Made by a program: the position numbers and the translations under genes. 64,000 nt of DNA from Antitrichia curtipendula. Its lineage: Eukaryota; Streptophyta; Bryopsida; Hypnales; Leucodontaceae. The stretch lies in contig OX579637.1 in the NCBI GenBank assembly GCA_951230915.1, positions 27,280,001-27,344,000 on the forward strand, in the 5' to 3' direction. Positions 33,694 to 44,739 of the stretch are shown piece by piece (the stretch's first letter is position 1; each line of letters opens with the position of its first letter). Below the pieces are notes generated by a model. The model searched no databases, had not been told where the DNA came from, and saw only the letters and a program-made list of their open reading frames with translations.

Positions 33694-34791
33694 TTACTCG
33701 GAATCTGAATGGATGTCATTTCTACGTTTCGGTGGTGTGGAACCGGATCCATAAGTGCCAAGATATGGTCCTTCGCTCCAAGTGCATCCATAGTCGCTTG
33801 GCGTAGCTCCTTGATTGGGATTTCCGTAGTAAGGACCTCCAAAAGTTGGAGGAGGAACTACATCACGGTGCTGAGACCTTCCTTGCCTTGGTTCGACATG
33901 ACGAGAGCCTGTGTGATGCTCATATGAACCACCCGTAGTAGATCCGGACAAGTATTGGGAGCCTCTTTGGCTAGATCCAAAATCATGTGTGGTTCCATGG
34001 CTTCTTTCTGGGTTGTAATAAGTACCTCGGGGGTTGTTAGCGTAGTGTAAGACCCTTTGACCATCTTGTGAACCAGATGCAGTACGATCATGTTGGTAGG
34101 ACCTGTCATGCCCATGTTGTTGACCCCAATCCTCCATGCTTCTACGCATAGCTTCTTGCATTTGTTGATTGAACTCGATGTCTTCCCGAGCTTCTTGACG
34201 CTCATGTCTCACTGTAAATGTTACGGGTGCTAGATTGTCTTCTACATCATCGTCGTCCGACCATTCATCCTCAGCATCCGGCAATACAACCGGCGGAAAT
34301 CCAAACTGCCCTCGATTGGACCACATTCGCATACAATCGCTCGGTTGAGTCCAACTCGTATAAATAATAGCGTCAATGCGCTTCATATTGTCAACATTTT
34401 TCCCGTAAATTGTGCGCCAGTCTACATCTTTGTGGAGTACAATCTCTGCCCAAACCATGGCCATGTTGGAATAATTCATAACATTTGGTTTGGAATCAGG
34501 CAGCTCAGCGCACCGCGTTACTTCCTCGTATCGATGCACAAAGTGTTGGCTCTCGCACGTGGAAATTTGTCCTTCCCAGCGTCGAACTTGTTTGTCTGCT
34601 CTTTCTTGTGACCACATTTTGGAGAGGTGCGTCATTTTGACGTACTTTTTGCACATTGTGCAGTCCCAAACCTTCTTGGGCTCTTCTTCCCATCCAGGTT
34701 CAGCTACACACATTGGATTTGCCCAATCTCCCCAGTTCATGTCCTGGGATTTCCCTTTGTTACAAGACCTTGAACTACTATTGCGAGGCAT
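33694..34791 (-). CDS. low-complexity cargo protein with the N-terminal domain shared with the RING gene, intact
   Basis: 365 residues from ATG (34,791) to the stop at 33,694, no introns. Residues 1-150: a Ser/Arg/Lys start, then a domain with CTMCKKYVKMTH, HFVHR, NYSNMAMVWAE and VDWRT that matches the first domain of the RING-H2 cargo gene at the other end of the element. Residues about 200-230 are Asp/Glu-rich. The C-terminal 150 residues are rich in Gly, Ser, Tyr, His and Gln, resembling prion-like or RNA-binding disordered tails, ending in a basic PPKRR patch that could be a nuclear signal. Transcribed toward the kinase gene from its own array and TATA box at the right end. Function unknown; DNA binding to the element is a guess from the shared domain. 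Confidence 0.6.
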   Translation of the reverse strand: MPRNSSSRSCNKGKSQDMNWGDWANPMCVAEPGWEEEPKKVWDCTMCKKYVKMTHLSKMWSQERADKQVRRWEGQISTCESQHFVHRYEEVTRCAELPDSKPNVMNYSNMAMVWAEIVLHKDVDWRTIYGKNVDNMKRIDAIIYTSWTQPSDCMRMWSNRGQFGFPPVVLPDAEDEWSDDDDVEDNLAPVTFTVRHERQEAREDIEFNQQMQEAMRRSMEDWGQQHGHDRSYQHDRTASGSQDGQRVLHYANNPRGTYYNPERSHGTTHDFGSSQRGSQYLSGSTTGGSYEHHTGSRHVEPRQGRSQHRDVVPPPTFGGPYYGNPNQGATPSDYGCTWSEGPYLGTYGSGSTPPKRRNDIHSDSE

Positions 34792-35043
34792 GATAACCTT
34801 GATTAAAATGAAATGATTTGATGACAAAGTTCACATGAATCTTTAGGAGAGCTGAACAAAATGTTTGACACTTGCCAATGAAACGAGGTGAAGTTGTTAA
34901 CAAGGCCTTCAAAACCAAGTAATCACCAAAATAATTTGGTGCAATTCAGTATCCGAGCACACGCACCAAAACAAAAGGGGCGTGCAGAGCACTGAGAGGC
35001 ACTGGATCACCCACTCCGCAAGGGAAACGATTGTGAGGAATGA

Positions 35044-35461
35044 GCCGTCCGCCGCGCTATTTATGGCGTCTAAAGGCGGACTAGGCAATGCGGACGCGTA
35101 CGTGCGAATCGGACGGCCCAGAATCGGACGGGCAGATCGTGCGGACGTCCCGTCCGTACGTGCCCGTCCGCGCAATCACGTCCGCACGATCCCGTCCGCA
35201 AGATCTGACCGCGCGATCTTGTCTGCACGATCGCATCCGCGAGCCCGATGCCCTGTCCGCCCGAGGGCTCGTCCGCGAGATCCCGTCCACGGGACTGTCC
35301 ACGAGCCTCCCGACCGTGCAGACGATCCGACCGATCGGACGGCACGACTGCGCGGACGTTCCGACCAATCGGACGGCCTGTCCAGGGATGTCAAAAGACG
35401 TCCGGGGGTCAGCGTCCACGTCCGCCGGACGTGAACGCGGACGTCCGGACGTCCGGACGTC
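35044..35461. repeat. CGGACGG array 5 (right subterminal, upstream of the minus-strand gene)
   Basis: Mirror counterpart of array 1: CGGACGG/CCGTCCG motifs end a dozen bases inside the right terminus with three ACGTCCGG-type units. Its inner side abuts the TATA box of the minus-strand gene. Confidence 0.85.
35058..35064 (-). promoter_or_regulatory. TATA box of the minus-strand cargo gene
   Basis: ATAAATA on the minus strand (GCCATAAATAGCGCGGACGG), about 270 bp before ATG 34,791, in the same position relative to its array as in the other cargo genes. Confidence 0.5.
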
Positions 35462-35473
35462 TTGTCAACCCTA

Positions 35474-35481
35474 GCTACCTA
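35474..35481 (+). repeat. right target-site duplication GCTACCTA
   Basis: Exact copy of 17,891-17,898. Confidence 0.93.
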
Positions 35482-36500
35482 CATCTCTAGAGGACTTTGA
35501 ACGCAGGTGAGGAATGGTGGTCGAGGTAAAACCACTCATAGCATTCTTTCAAATATAAAATATATTGAGTTTAAAATTTGAATAGAATTTTCCAGTGACC
35601 CGATAGAATTAACTTCACTAAAATTAGAAGGAATTGTACATAATGATGATTTCAAACAGCCCCCGGAATTTTATTTTATGTTATAAATACCTTTACGTAG
35701 CCACATAAACGAATATCTCGATGATTTTTCTTACGTGCGGCAGTTCAATTCCCGATTTCTTGCACCACACTAAATTTTATTAGATATTAAAGGTTTCCAT
35801 AAAACTGAACTAAGTGCGCATTGGCAAGGATCCTCCGACTCGGGGAAACCTCTAGATGACGTCAACAAGGGTCAGGAAGGCCCCACGGTGCGCCTGTGCA
35901 CCTGTGTAGATGTGGTTTAGGATAGCGCCATTTCCTCCCGCGCCGATCTCCAATCACCTTGTACCCGCGGAATTTGTGCTTGAGGGAGGGTTTTAGAATT
36001 GGAGACTCACTTATTCGGGTTACGGCTGCTCAACATGGATGGCATGCACAATCTTTGACCTCAGGTGGGAAGGGATGAATGTGTGGATCTGGTCTACCTA
36101 ACGAGGCCAAATGAATTTTTCAGTTTTATATTTTTTTGGTTTGGAGCCAGCCATGCATGGCTTGGCCAACCCTAGGTACGTCTCGGGTCCGAGAGCACCT
36201 AGCTTGGGTGTCGACTATGCATAGACTGAGTATGTGGTTAAGGTCAGCCTTGCGGAGCTAATGAATTTTCCAGTTTTATATTTTTTTGACTGGAGCCAAC
36301 CATGCATGCCCTAGCCAGCCCCAAGTGCGTCTCGGTCCCGAGAGCTCCGAGCTCAGGTGCCGACCGTGCATAGAATTTCAAGACTGTAGGATCAAGTTTG
36401 AGTGTGAAAGTATTGTTTTCTGGGATTATAGTAGTGTCTTTTCATCTTTTAAGTAACATTGAATACTAATCTGTTTTTGCTTTACTTGCACATGCGCGTC
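35482..36500. other. gene-free stretch
   Basis: No gene seen. Contains the 150-bp tandem duplication listed separately. Confidence 0.4.
36112..36372 (+). repeat. 150-bp-period tandem duplication with small palindromes
   Basis: Two units share TTTCCAGTTTTATATTTTTT-like starts (36,121 and 36,271), GGAGCCA, CCATGCATG and TCTCGGGTCCGAGA. The last is a near-palindrome altered to TCTCGGTCCCGAGA in the second unit. Confidence 0.75.
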
Positions 36501-38109
36501 AATAATCGTGAGGTATAATCTAAAGAGGTTGTTGTACCTGATCGTTCTGCACTTGTCGAGTTGTCAGCTACTACCACCGGAGACATTGATCTTCACATTC
36601 CTGTTCCTATTGCAGGGGTAACCCTCGACAATCTTATTTGTGGTATAGATTATGCCCTAGATAGTCGGAGACAACAGGGGTGTATGTCCCCCTCTGATTC
36701 TCGTGGTACTTCACTTGGATCTAATGATGTAGAGGTTCATGATTTTTGCATATGTATTCATGATGACAATGAGGCCACCTTTGTTTTAGATGGAGACCAA
36801 GATATTCTGATTTTCTGCTGTGGGGACTACAGAATCCTTGCTGAGAAATGCATATGTGGTATTTAATTTTATCGACTAAATGACCATGATGAATTCTCAT
36901 GGTTTATATTACTTCATCTCATTCCCTCTACTTTTACAATCCAGTATAGACTTGTGTACCACGGACATCTTTACATATTAATCTATGCGGGAATATAATA
37001 TATGTTGACTAATTCTGTAATACGTATTTGTGGCTTACTAGACCCCAAATCTGCTTACTTCCTCAACTAAAGAGGACATTGGATTTGAGGAGTTGGAGGA
37101 TGATCAGATTCGTGGAATTGAACCTCACTATTTGGAGGATGACATTCGGAAGGCCCAAACAATGGACACTATCTCTATAATTTCCAGTCTGAGACTAACT
37201 TTTTTGGATCAGTCTCGTATGAAGATTCCACTATGCAGAATGGTATCAATGCCCATGGTTCGCCCAACACAAGAGTGTGATTTGACACTGCTGGAGAATC
37301 AATTTAGCCGAGGTTATGATGAAGGCGCTAGAGTATTCTATGTCTCCACTTCAGATGAGCAGGGATAGTCAGCGATTTTTTCAAATGCTGAGAAAAATGA
37401 GTGGGGACCATTGTGGAATGCGGCGAACAACAAGTTCAACTCATTTCTAAAGTCACAGGCATCATTGAAGCACTTGGTGGATTACAAGTTCTTTGTGTGT
37501 GATGGTTATCATAGACAAATTGCTTGGATGAAACACATTGAGAGGCTGCACAGCACTGAAGCAATTTGGCATGTCAGTTTTGATGTTATTGTTCTTGACA
37601 CAAGGAATCGGATTGGAGTCGTTATGTACGCAAGACTTGGTACAATATGCCTCTTGACATCTTTATGGCGTTCATCTTCAAGGTATTAGCTTATATATTC
37701 CTTCTTGATGCAGGTTGCTCCATACGGGTGTTTGGTGTCTTGTCAATTATATCAAATAAATAGATCATGCTAAAATCATGCTTGCGTGAATTTTTCTTAC
37801 AACAAAACATTGCATCGGCTGCCGATGCCGCAGTCTGAAAATATAATGAAGACACACCTCTGAGTGACGTTACGAAGGGGGGAGTGGCTGCAACTATGTG
37901 AACTTTGATTAAGGACTCTACGGAGAAGCTCTATAAGAAGCTGTCAAAGATTGTAACAGTTGCAAATCCTACCTTTGGGCCAGAGTGGTTGAAGGAGGGA
38001 TTGTTCGTATTCTGTTACCCACTTATAGATATCCATTTGCTTTTATATAATCCTTTCTGACTTCATCTTCATTGAATGAATGTGTCGCAACCAGAAATTT
38101 TGGTTTTCA

Positions 38110-41100
38110 TTTGTTTATCTAGAAGATGGAACGGAAACTACTAATTAGTATCCGAATTCTGTTTACAAATAGAAGGGAACGGAAAATTAAGAAAGGCATT
38201 AAAGTAATGAAACAATTGGATCTGATCCGGTCCTTACAGTAATACTTAGGAACCGGAATGGAATTGGAACCGTATCCGAAACAGAAGAAGATCGGATTAG
38301 GGTTAGACCGGAATGGTGGGACCGGACTGGTAAAAGTCATCATGACTACTTTTAGGTCATGAAAACTACAAAAGGCCAGAACCATGTCAATCGCGCCCGT
38401 TTTCCAAACTCCGTTTGGAAAGAGTAGTTTCTTCGCGCTCCGCATTTTCAGCGCTGTGTGTGTGAGTGTTTGTGTATTAGAAGTGTGCTGCAGGGTATGT
38501 TTCCGGTCGCGTATCAGCCGCTGTGTGGGTTTTTGGTTGAAATCGGAGAGAGAAAGTGAGAACGGGACGTGCGGCCAGGAGTGGGTGAGGTAGAAACAGA
38601 AAGGGATCGTCTTAGATCTAGTCTGTGTCCATGCTGCAGCTTATGAAGCATAGACCAGGGGCATCCACATCAATTCCGGTTAACCTCCGGAAGGTCGTTC
38701 CGGTCCTTCCTACAATAGAGGAGGAGACGGAGATGCTGAAGACGGATCTCATCCGGATGGAATGTCTGGGTCTGCTAGATAAACCTTGGGGGTTTAAAGA
38801 TGAGCGGATGTTGAAAGAGATCCAGGGGAAATGGACGAATCAATTTGACAACACGCTCAGATGTGTTCCGACTGATTGGACGGAAGAGATATGGAGAGAG
38901 GTGTACAAGTTCCGGTTAGGGGGTCACGGGATGGCGAACCGAAAGGACAAGTACATCCGGGGCAAGTTCCGGGGAGCTGTCAATCCCAAGGACGAATACG
39001 CGGTGGAGGACTGCGTGGACAACCGGCACCGGAAGCTGCTCCAGTTCCTGATTCCGATCCTGCATCCGGAGAAGCCGACAAGGATGACGATAACCCTTGG
39101 CAACACAATCTTTGGAGCTGTGAGCGGAGACCGGAAGGCGGACTGGGCCCGGATCATGTTCGATCTAGTGGCCCAGCTTACAACAAGGGTCGGAAGAAGT
39201 AGGCCGACACCGGTTTGTCCCTACCTCTTCCACCTTTACGAGCATCACCAACTCCTGTTGGACTCGAAAGAAAAGGAGTGGAAGGCTCAGGAAACTCTCC
39301 TGAAGTATGGAGAGTCGGAATCGGATGACAAAGAAGAAGGAACCGGATCCAAGACTGAAGAAGAAGAAGAAGTGGAAGAGACAAAGAGGCCGCCCAAGCG
39401 GCACAAGACGACATCTCCGACCGGAAGAGGATCGCCGATCGAGGACAAGACTGGCAAAGAGAAGACACCGAAAGTGGATAAGCCGGGTACCTCGAAGAAG
39501 GATCCTATGGATCCATTCGTGAAACTGGTCGAGATCCTCTACGACATCCACGGGGATTGGGAGGCTAAGAGGAGGATCCTCTCAAGGATCGGGAAGCTGG
39601 TGCATGCTACATTGGATGGTGAGTTACCGGGGAAGGTGGCGGATTGTATCACCAATCCAGCCGAGATCCAGAAACAGGAGGTAGAGAGCCGTCGACTTCA
39701 GGAGGAAGTCGACATGCTGAAGGCAGAAGTTTCGACCTTAAAGGAAGATATGGCGGCCACCGGGGAGATGGTGGATGAGACGTTGAAGGTGGCGGAAGTA
39801 GTGAAGACCGCTTTTGGCGAGACCGGAAGGCCTTGGAGGGCAAGGCTCTTCGATGCCTTGGAGGACAAGAAGCTATCCGGTTCCCGGATAGTTTGGATCC
39901 TGATGGACTTCTCCGATCAAGTTGAGAAGACGATGGTGAAGGTGCGAGAGGCGGCAAACCGGATGGAAGAGTGCACGCAGAAGCTGACCGGATCTATGAG
40001 GGTCCATCTTTCGGATATCTCCATGCTAGAGTCGTTTCCGGACGTGTCGGAACCAAGGGACGGAAAGGATCAGACTCCTCAGTCAAGGAAGAGTCAGCCG
40101 ACCCAGACCGCGCCGATCAACTTGGATTCATCACCTGGATCCGATCTATCGAATCCGATAGCCGGGGAGCGGAACAGGAACCTGGAGGATGTTTTTGACC
40201 AGTGTGAAGCAGAGCCCAAGAGTCCTTCGTTGGGGCGCGGAATAGCCATGTAAAGTAAGTTAGTTATTGTAGAATAGGATAGGATCAGATCCGGATTTGT
40301 ATTCTGATCCGGTAGTGTTAGGACAGACCAGAAGTTAGGATCCGAAAAAAAGTTGACTTATATAGGCACTTTTGCCTTTTGTATTTTTGGAAAGTTTACA
40401 AATGTATATATATCGGTCCCTGTGTTGGGGACTGGGAGAGTCTTTCCTCTACATTTTTTTTGTGTCCTCTATGTGCTTTCTTCTTGTACGTTCTCCTAAG
40501 TTTGGCAGGGTTGTACATGAGGGAGTTCGGAAGGCGCGAGCGGATGTGTTGGGAATTCCTCCCCTTGGTGTTTGTTTTTCTTGATTCTAAGTGCATGTGA
40601 GTGGATAGGATAGAGTTGGGAGTGAACTTCAGTGCCTCATCGCGTCTAGAGTTTGAGATTCCGGGTGAGAAAGCCATTGTTAGGCTAGGCGAATAGGGAG
40701 GAATTCCTTAGTTGCGCTAGAACTCCTGGGTGGGAAATCCGGTCGAGTGTCCGATTTCTTGTGAGATCTCGCCATCTTAGCGGTAAACGGAAGAACTCTA
40801 GTTGATGTTGGAACGGACGGGTGTACTTGTAACCACCTTAGCTTCGCATGGATTAGGATTACATCGAGGTCGTTGTAGTATTGAGAGGATCGTACGGGGG
40901 GTCTTTGTGTGACCTGTAAACCGGACGATTATCCGGGTTGTTGTGAAGGACCAAACCAGATCCGTATTAGTCTAGGAAAGTAGAGATTAGCAAAGTGGGT
41001 CTTCAGCCACTATAAGTTACAGAAGGTGTGGTGGGCCTACCACTCTCAAAAGCAAGCGGCAAACCCTCTGATGGCTATACACAGGTAAAACCAAACCGGA

Positions 41101-41340
41101 TAGGAGAGGAAATAGTTGTAAGTTGTTTAGAGCGGATTGGTATAGACAGATACTAGGACCGGAAGTGGTAAGATCCTAGGGTTGTGTTGGGTTCAATAAC
41201 CGGAAGACTAGTTGAAAATCGGAAGATAAAAGGAATTCGGTCAGTAGTTTTCTTGGTGTTGGTGTTTCCGGTCTTAGAGAGAGGACCGGAAAGGAAGGAT
41301 TTTACTATTGACTTTGCTTAGTTGATTAATAGGGCTAGAT
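38110..41340 (+). mobile_element. CCGGA-rich insertion in an intron of locus 2
   Basis: A 3.2-kb block rich in CCGGA/TCCGG motifs from about 38,150 to 41,290, unlike the flanking exons, holding one long intact frame. It separates two exons of locus 2 and so most likely inserted into an intron. I could not identify terminal repeats or a target duplication, so the borders are composition-based. Confidence 0.4.
38631..40253 (+). CDS. 540-aa gag-like protein, intact
   Basis: An uninterrupted frame from ATG 38,631 to TAA 40,253. Residues 1-210 form a helical domain (IEEETEMLKTDLIRMECLGLL, then WGFKDERMLKEIQGKW, then HPEKPTRMTITLGNTIFGAV and CPYLFHLYEHH) whose pattern recalls the gag-like or plant-transposon domains found N-terminal in some plant retroelements. 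Residues about 220-290 are acidic then Lys/Pro/Thr-rich. Residues 300-480 are predicted helical with a coiled coil (VESRRLQEEVDMLKAEVSTLKEDM). The tail is Ser/Pro/Gln-rich. No zinc knuckle, protease or polymerase follows, so if it is a gag the element is non-autonomous. The 1.1 kb after the stop has no frame. Confidence 0.45.
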   Translation: MLQLMKHRPGASTSIPVNLRKVVPVLPTIEEETEMLKTDLIRMECLGLLDKPWGFKDERMLKEIQGKWTNQFDNTLRCVPTDWTEEIWREVYKFRLGGHGMANRKDKYIRGKFRGAVNPKDEYAVEDCVDNRHRKLLQFLIPILHPEKPTRMTITLGNTIFGAVSGDRKADWARIMFDLVAQLTTRVGRSRPTPVCPYLFHLYEHHQLLLDSKEKEWKAQETLLKYGESESDDKEEGTGSKTEEEEEVEETKRPPKRHKTTSPTGRGSPIEDKTGKEKTPKVDKPGTSKKDPMDPFVKLVEILYDIHGDWEAKRRILSRIGKLVHATLDGELPGKVADCITNPAEIQKQEVESRRLQEEVDMLKAEVSTLKEDMAATGEMVDETLKVAEVVKTAFGETGRPWRARLFDALEDKKLSGSRIVWILMDFSDQVEKTMVKVREAANRMEECTQKLTGSMRVHLSDISMLESFPDVSEPRDGKDQTPQSRKSQPTQTAPINLDSSPGSDLSNPIAGERNRNLEDVFDQCEAEPKSPSLGRGIAM

Positions 41341-44287
41341 ACTTCACAAAATCTCATGGGTTCAATCTTTAGAGTCACTTATTTATACTCTAGGGTGATT
41401 TTTGTAAGTATAATGGGGAATTTACCTATCCTGTGCTGCAACAGAATGTAGATTGAGCGGCACTGGAGCTTATACGTAATTCCCGAATTAACTCTTGAGA
41501 AGTTGCAAATGATTGCAACATGCAACGTTTCTTCAAAATTCAAAGTCAAGTGGCTGAAATGGATGAATTCTTCAAGTCCATCCCAAGAAGCACGTCGTTT
41601 TCCTACAAAGCCAGTCAACGAGGAGAGGTTATTGCAGTTTCTTGCAAAGGCTTGTTGGTACACTAGGGTACGCATCGGAATGACTTATTTGTTTCTTGCT
41701 TTAATATTCCATCTATTGTACCCTTCATTGAATAAAACACTTGGATGGTGTTATCCTAATGTTTAATTCATGTTTTTTTGAGAGCAGCTTGAGGAATGCG
41801 TTGTTGAAATGTTCGATGCCATTGTACAAGCTGATAACCTTTCAATCAATCTCATCGTCGATTTTGAGACACCGACCTTGCTAGAGTATATGGAGAGTTG
41901 GCGCATGAAGCTTTGGGAGCATGCTTACACAGAGGTGTTCAAAGGTGCTGATGCTTACAAGAAGTCGAAGTCGTTCAAGAATTACCGAGGGACAATGTTG
42001 GCAGTCAAACAAGTTATATACTAGTACATTACTATTTTGTGCTCTTATTTGGTTCTATCAACCTATGTACGATTCATAATGCTAAAACCGCTAAATTTAT
42101 TGCTACTAACATGTTTTGGAGGGTGCAGGTACTTCAAGTTTGAGTTGTATAGCAAGAAGGCCATTTCCAATGAACATCTACCACCGTTTATGACAACTTG
42201 GTTGGACTGATCATCACAAGACTGCATGTTCTCTCCTACGCAGTTGAAGAATTGGACCAGTACTCATCTGCAAGCTTATCCGTGGTATCTTGAGTGCAAC
42301 TCCGGTACTACTCCACCTGAAGAAGAATCGTTGTTTGCCACTTTTGATGACACTGAGGTTGTCAACCCCGACTTCGATGAATTTGCGGGTTTAGATTGAG
42401 AGGCTAGAGCGAAGGCCATCAAACGTCGGGATATTTTTGATAAGAAGAAGCTGGAGAAATTGGAGGAAGCTAAGAAGAAGTCCGAGGAAAACAAGAAGAA
42501 GAGATTGGCTTCGTTGGCCAAGAAAGAGCAGGAGAAGACCAGAAAGAGAAGGACAAAGAGGAAAGCCCACACTCCGGATCCTCAACCCGCTACAAGTGCA
42601 GCAAATGTTAGGAAGGGTTCGTCAAGGTTCTCCCTGACTCAAGAGAGATTTGTACATGGACTCACACCAACGGTACAAACAATTCCACCTTCTTCTGACA
42701 TTAATGAATGTATCCTCAATTTATCAGTGGATACACTGCCCACTGATGAAAAGGCCTTTGATGATGTCCATGCCTTTCTAGACATGGTAAACCAAGTTTT
42801 CATTTATTTGTTTGCATTTCACTGGGAAGTGCTGACACTGAATATGTGTTGTCAAACAAGTTGTAATGCTCGATCTGCATATTCAAGTTAATTAACTGGC
42901 ACTTGGTTGCTCTTGACAACACTCTACTAATAAAGACAGGTACTTTGAGGGTGTTCTAAGTACTCAGCGTGTAGTAGATCTCATATTCGTGGATGTTCCT
43001 GAAGGTTTGCATGTGTCAACGATTTCTACTCCTCTTGCCCATATTCTTGAATGGAATGAGTTCAAGAAAGGGTTCCTAGTCCCCGTCTTTGACTTTGCTA
43101 AGGAATACCTCCACGACAACAGTGCCTTATTGGTCATGTATCCAACACCTTTGCCCGACACAAGAGCCACCTTTTCGGATGTTGCAAGACCTACGGATTT
43201 TGTGTACTTCTTACGTAGTTTGGCATGAACCACCTACATCTGACATCGCCCATTGATCCATCCAAAACGGTAACTAAAGATCATTTTCTAAAATTGTTTA
43301 GTTGAAGAATTTTTGGATTTCTGGATTAGTTTGATACTAATCTATACATGTTTTGCAGACAATGCAATTTCTCAATCTCTCTTTTAGTGAGAGAGGCTGG
43401 CCCTAAAACGGAATCGGAATTTCCATTCCAGTTTGTTCTATCCCATCAAGAGGTGGGTGTGGATGTAGCCCGTGACAATATACTCCAGAGCTTCTACAAC
43501 AAAGAAGATGTCACCATGAATGGCGACATTTCCATGAGAGGGCCTCGCGAAAAGGTGCGACAATTTATGCAGATGCTTGTCGAGGCATTATCAGAACCCA
43601 GGGACGTGGTTGTAGGCTGCACTGCAGCAACATGTAACATACCTTTTCTACTCCACTGATTTCCAGTTAGAGAAAAATAAGGATCAGTGTAGACTCTGAA
43701 TTTGTGTTGTTCATCGGGTGATTTTTTCCAGGATCAAGCATTCAAGCTTGCCGTGCATCGTGTCGGCATGTCTTGGCATTTGAGGAGGACAAGGAGATTT
43801 TTGATGCTCTCATTGCTCCAGTGCTATGCATTGATGGATTTTGCCGACCAGCCCTTACAAGCCAAATTGCATCCATTATGGTTTTGGATGAGGAGGACGT
43901 GGAGCCGAGCATGCTATGAAGACATCTCGATTCAGTAAGTAAGTTCAACTCGGAAATCTTCTCTTGATGTTGTATGTTTTCATTATAAACATTTTATCTA
44001 ATTCTCAATTTATATTGTTCTCCATGCAAGCCCAGAAAGTGAGGACTAAGACACATGTACTGTTCTTTGGGAGGCCAGAGTTCTTTCCGAGCCCTCCTAA
44101 ACCGTTCCGGCTGCCTATGTATGCCGAGTCCAATGCTTGCGACTTCGTTGCAATAGAACACCTACCAAGTTCTCGAGCTCGTTGGGTAGATCCTCGTCTT
44201 ATAGATTTCATGGATTACTGTGTTGTAGAGTCTCAATCAGATACGTCTACCAGTGAGGGTAGTAGGACCTTGAATCTCTCTACATGA

Positions 44288-44739
44288 TGTATTGTTATCC
44301 CTCCTAATTTTCATTTTATATATATCATTATGTATGCAGCTCAAGATTTTTTTTTTAAATTTCCGTCGACCATCTACTTACACTTGGTCCATGCGGTATA
44401 CAATTCTGAAGTGGTTTCTCATCAAAGCATTCCTACTTTTCATCTGTAGGTTTGCAAACATTTATGTGTACATTCATCGTAGACTTTTTTCCCCAAGTCT
44501 CTGTTCAGCTCGAGGATGGATGTCCTCAATTTCTTCGTTCCAAGGTTGTTTGAGGCGGGCACTGTATTTTAAAAACTCTGCACTTGCAGCCCTTCCATCC
44601 TCGAGTCTTAAGATCAGTTTGGCCTGTCCGCTCCCATGCGCTCTGCTCCTGCGAGCTATCCGTCCCCAAGCCGACTAGAGAACGGTTTGTCTGCATTGGG
44701 GAAGACTATGGGGCAACCTATCCACCCCGGGGCAGTCCT
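44288..44739. other. spacer between locus 2 and the minisatellite
   Basis: No supported gene. Overlapping open frames reflect rising GC toward the repeat. Confidence 0.35.

Larger units (their letters stand above)
17899..35473 (+). mobile_element. 17.6-kb cargo-bearing hAT transposon
   Basis: The element begins CAGGGTTGAC (17,899) and ends GTCAACCCTA (35,473), flanked on both sides by GCTACCTA. The outermost bases do not pair (C against the complement of A), the same asymmetry as maize Ac (CAGGGATGAAA / TAGGGATGAAA). Both ends then run into ACGTCCGG motifs and CGGACGG arrays, like Ac subterminal repeats in layout though not in sequence. Inside are a RING-H2 pseudogene, the hAT transposase pseudogene, an intact kinase-like gene, and an intact minus-strand gene. 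A single insertion event explains the whole block. Its length is far above the few kilobases typical of autonomous hAT elements. Confidence 0.88.
36561..44287 (+). pseudogene. locus 2: ParB-like plus N6/N4 methylase-like gene, decayed
   Basis: A chain of plus-strand exons. Exons at 37,093-37,690 hold a ParB-like region: RPTQECDLTLLENQF, then YKFFVCDGYHRQIAWMKHIERLH with the DGxHR box intact. Exons at about 37,768-38,010, 41,460-41,670, 41,791-42,015 and 42,130-42,880 are linker, ending Lys/Glu-rich. Exons at 42,942-43,228, 43,360-43,633 and 43,732-43,920 resemble an N6/N4 methylase: VVDLIFVDVPEGL (motif IV region, DVPE for DPPY), EYLHDNSALLVMYP, REKVRQFMQMLVEALSEPRDVVVGCTAAT joining SSIQACRASCRHVLAFEED (motif I and II). 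The last exon is 44,035-44,287. Stops at 37,366, 37,839, 37,900, 42,208 and 42,397 are all one C-to-T step from Gln or Arg codons. ParB-methylase fusions are known from phages and mobile elements; a eukaryotic spliced version is inferred here. Confidence 0.5.

Noticed and set aside
22397..35461. Separate smaller hAT elements, one per array
   Set aside because: No internal copies of the CAGGGTTGAC/TAGGGTTGAC ends or of 8-bp duplications flank the inner arrays; only the outermost ends match.
39165..39551. Minus-strand frames opposite the gag-like gene
   Set aside because: Shadows of the intact 540-codon frame.
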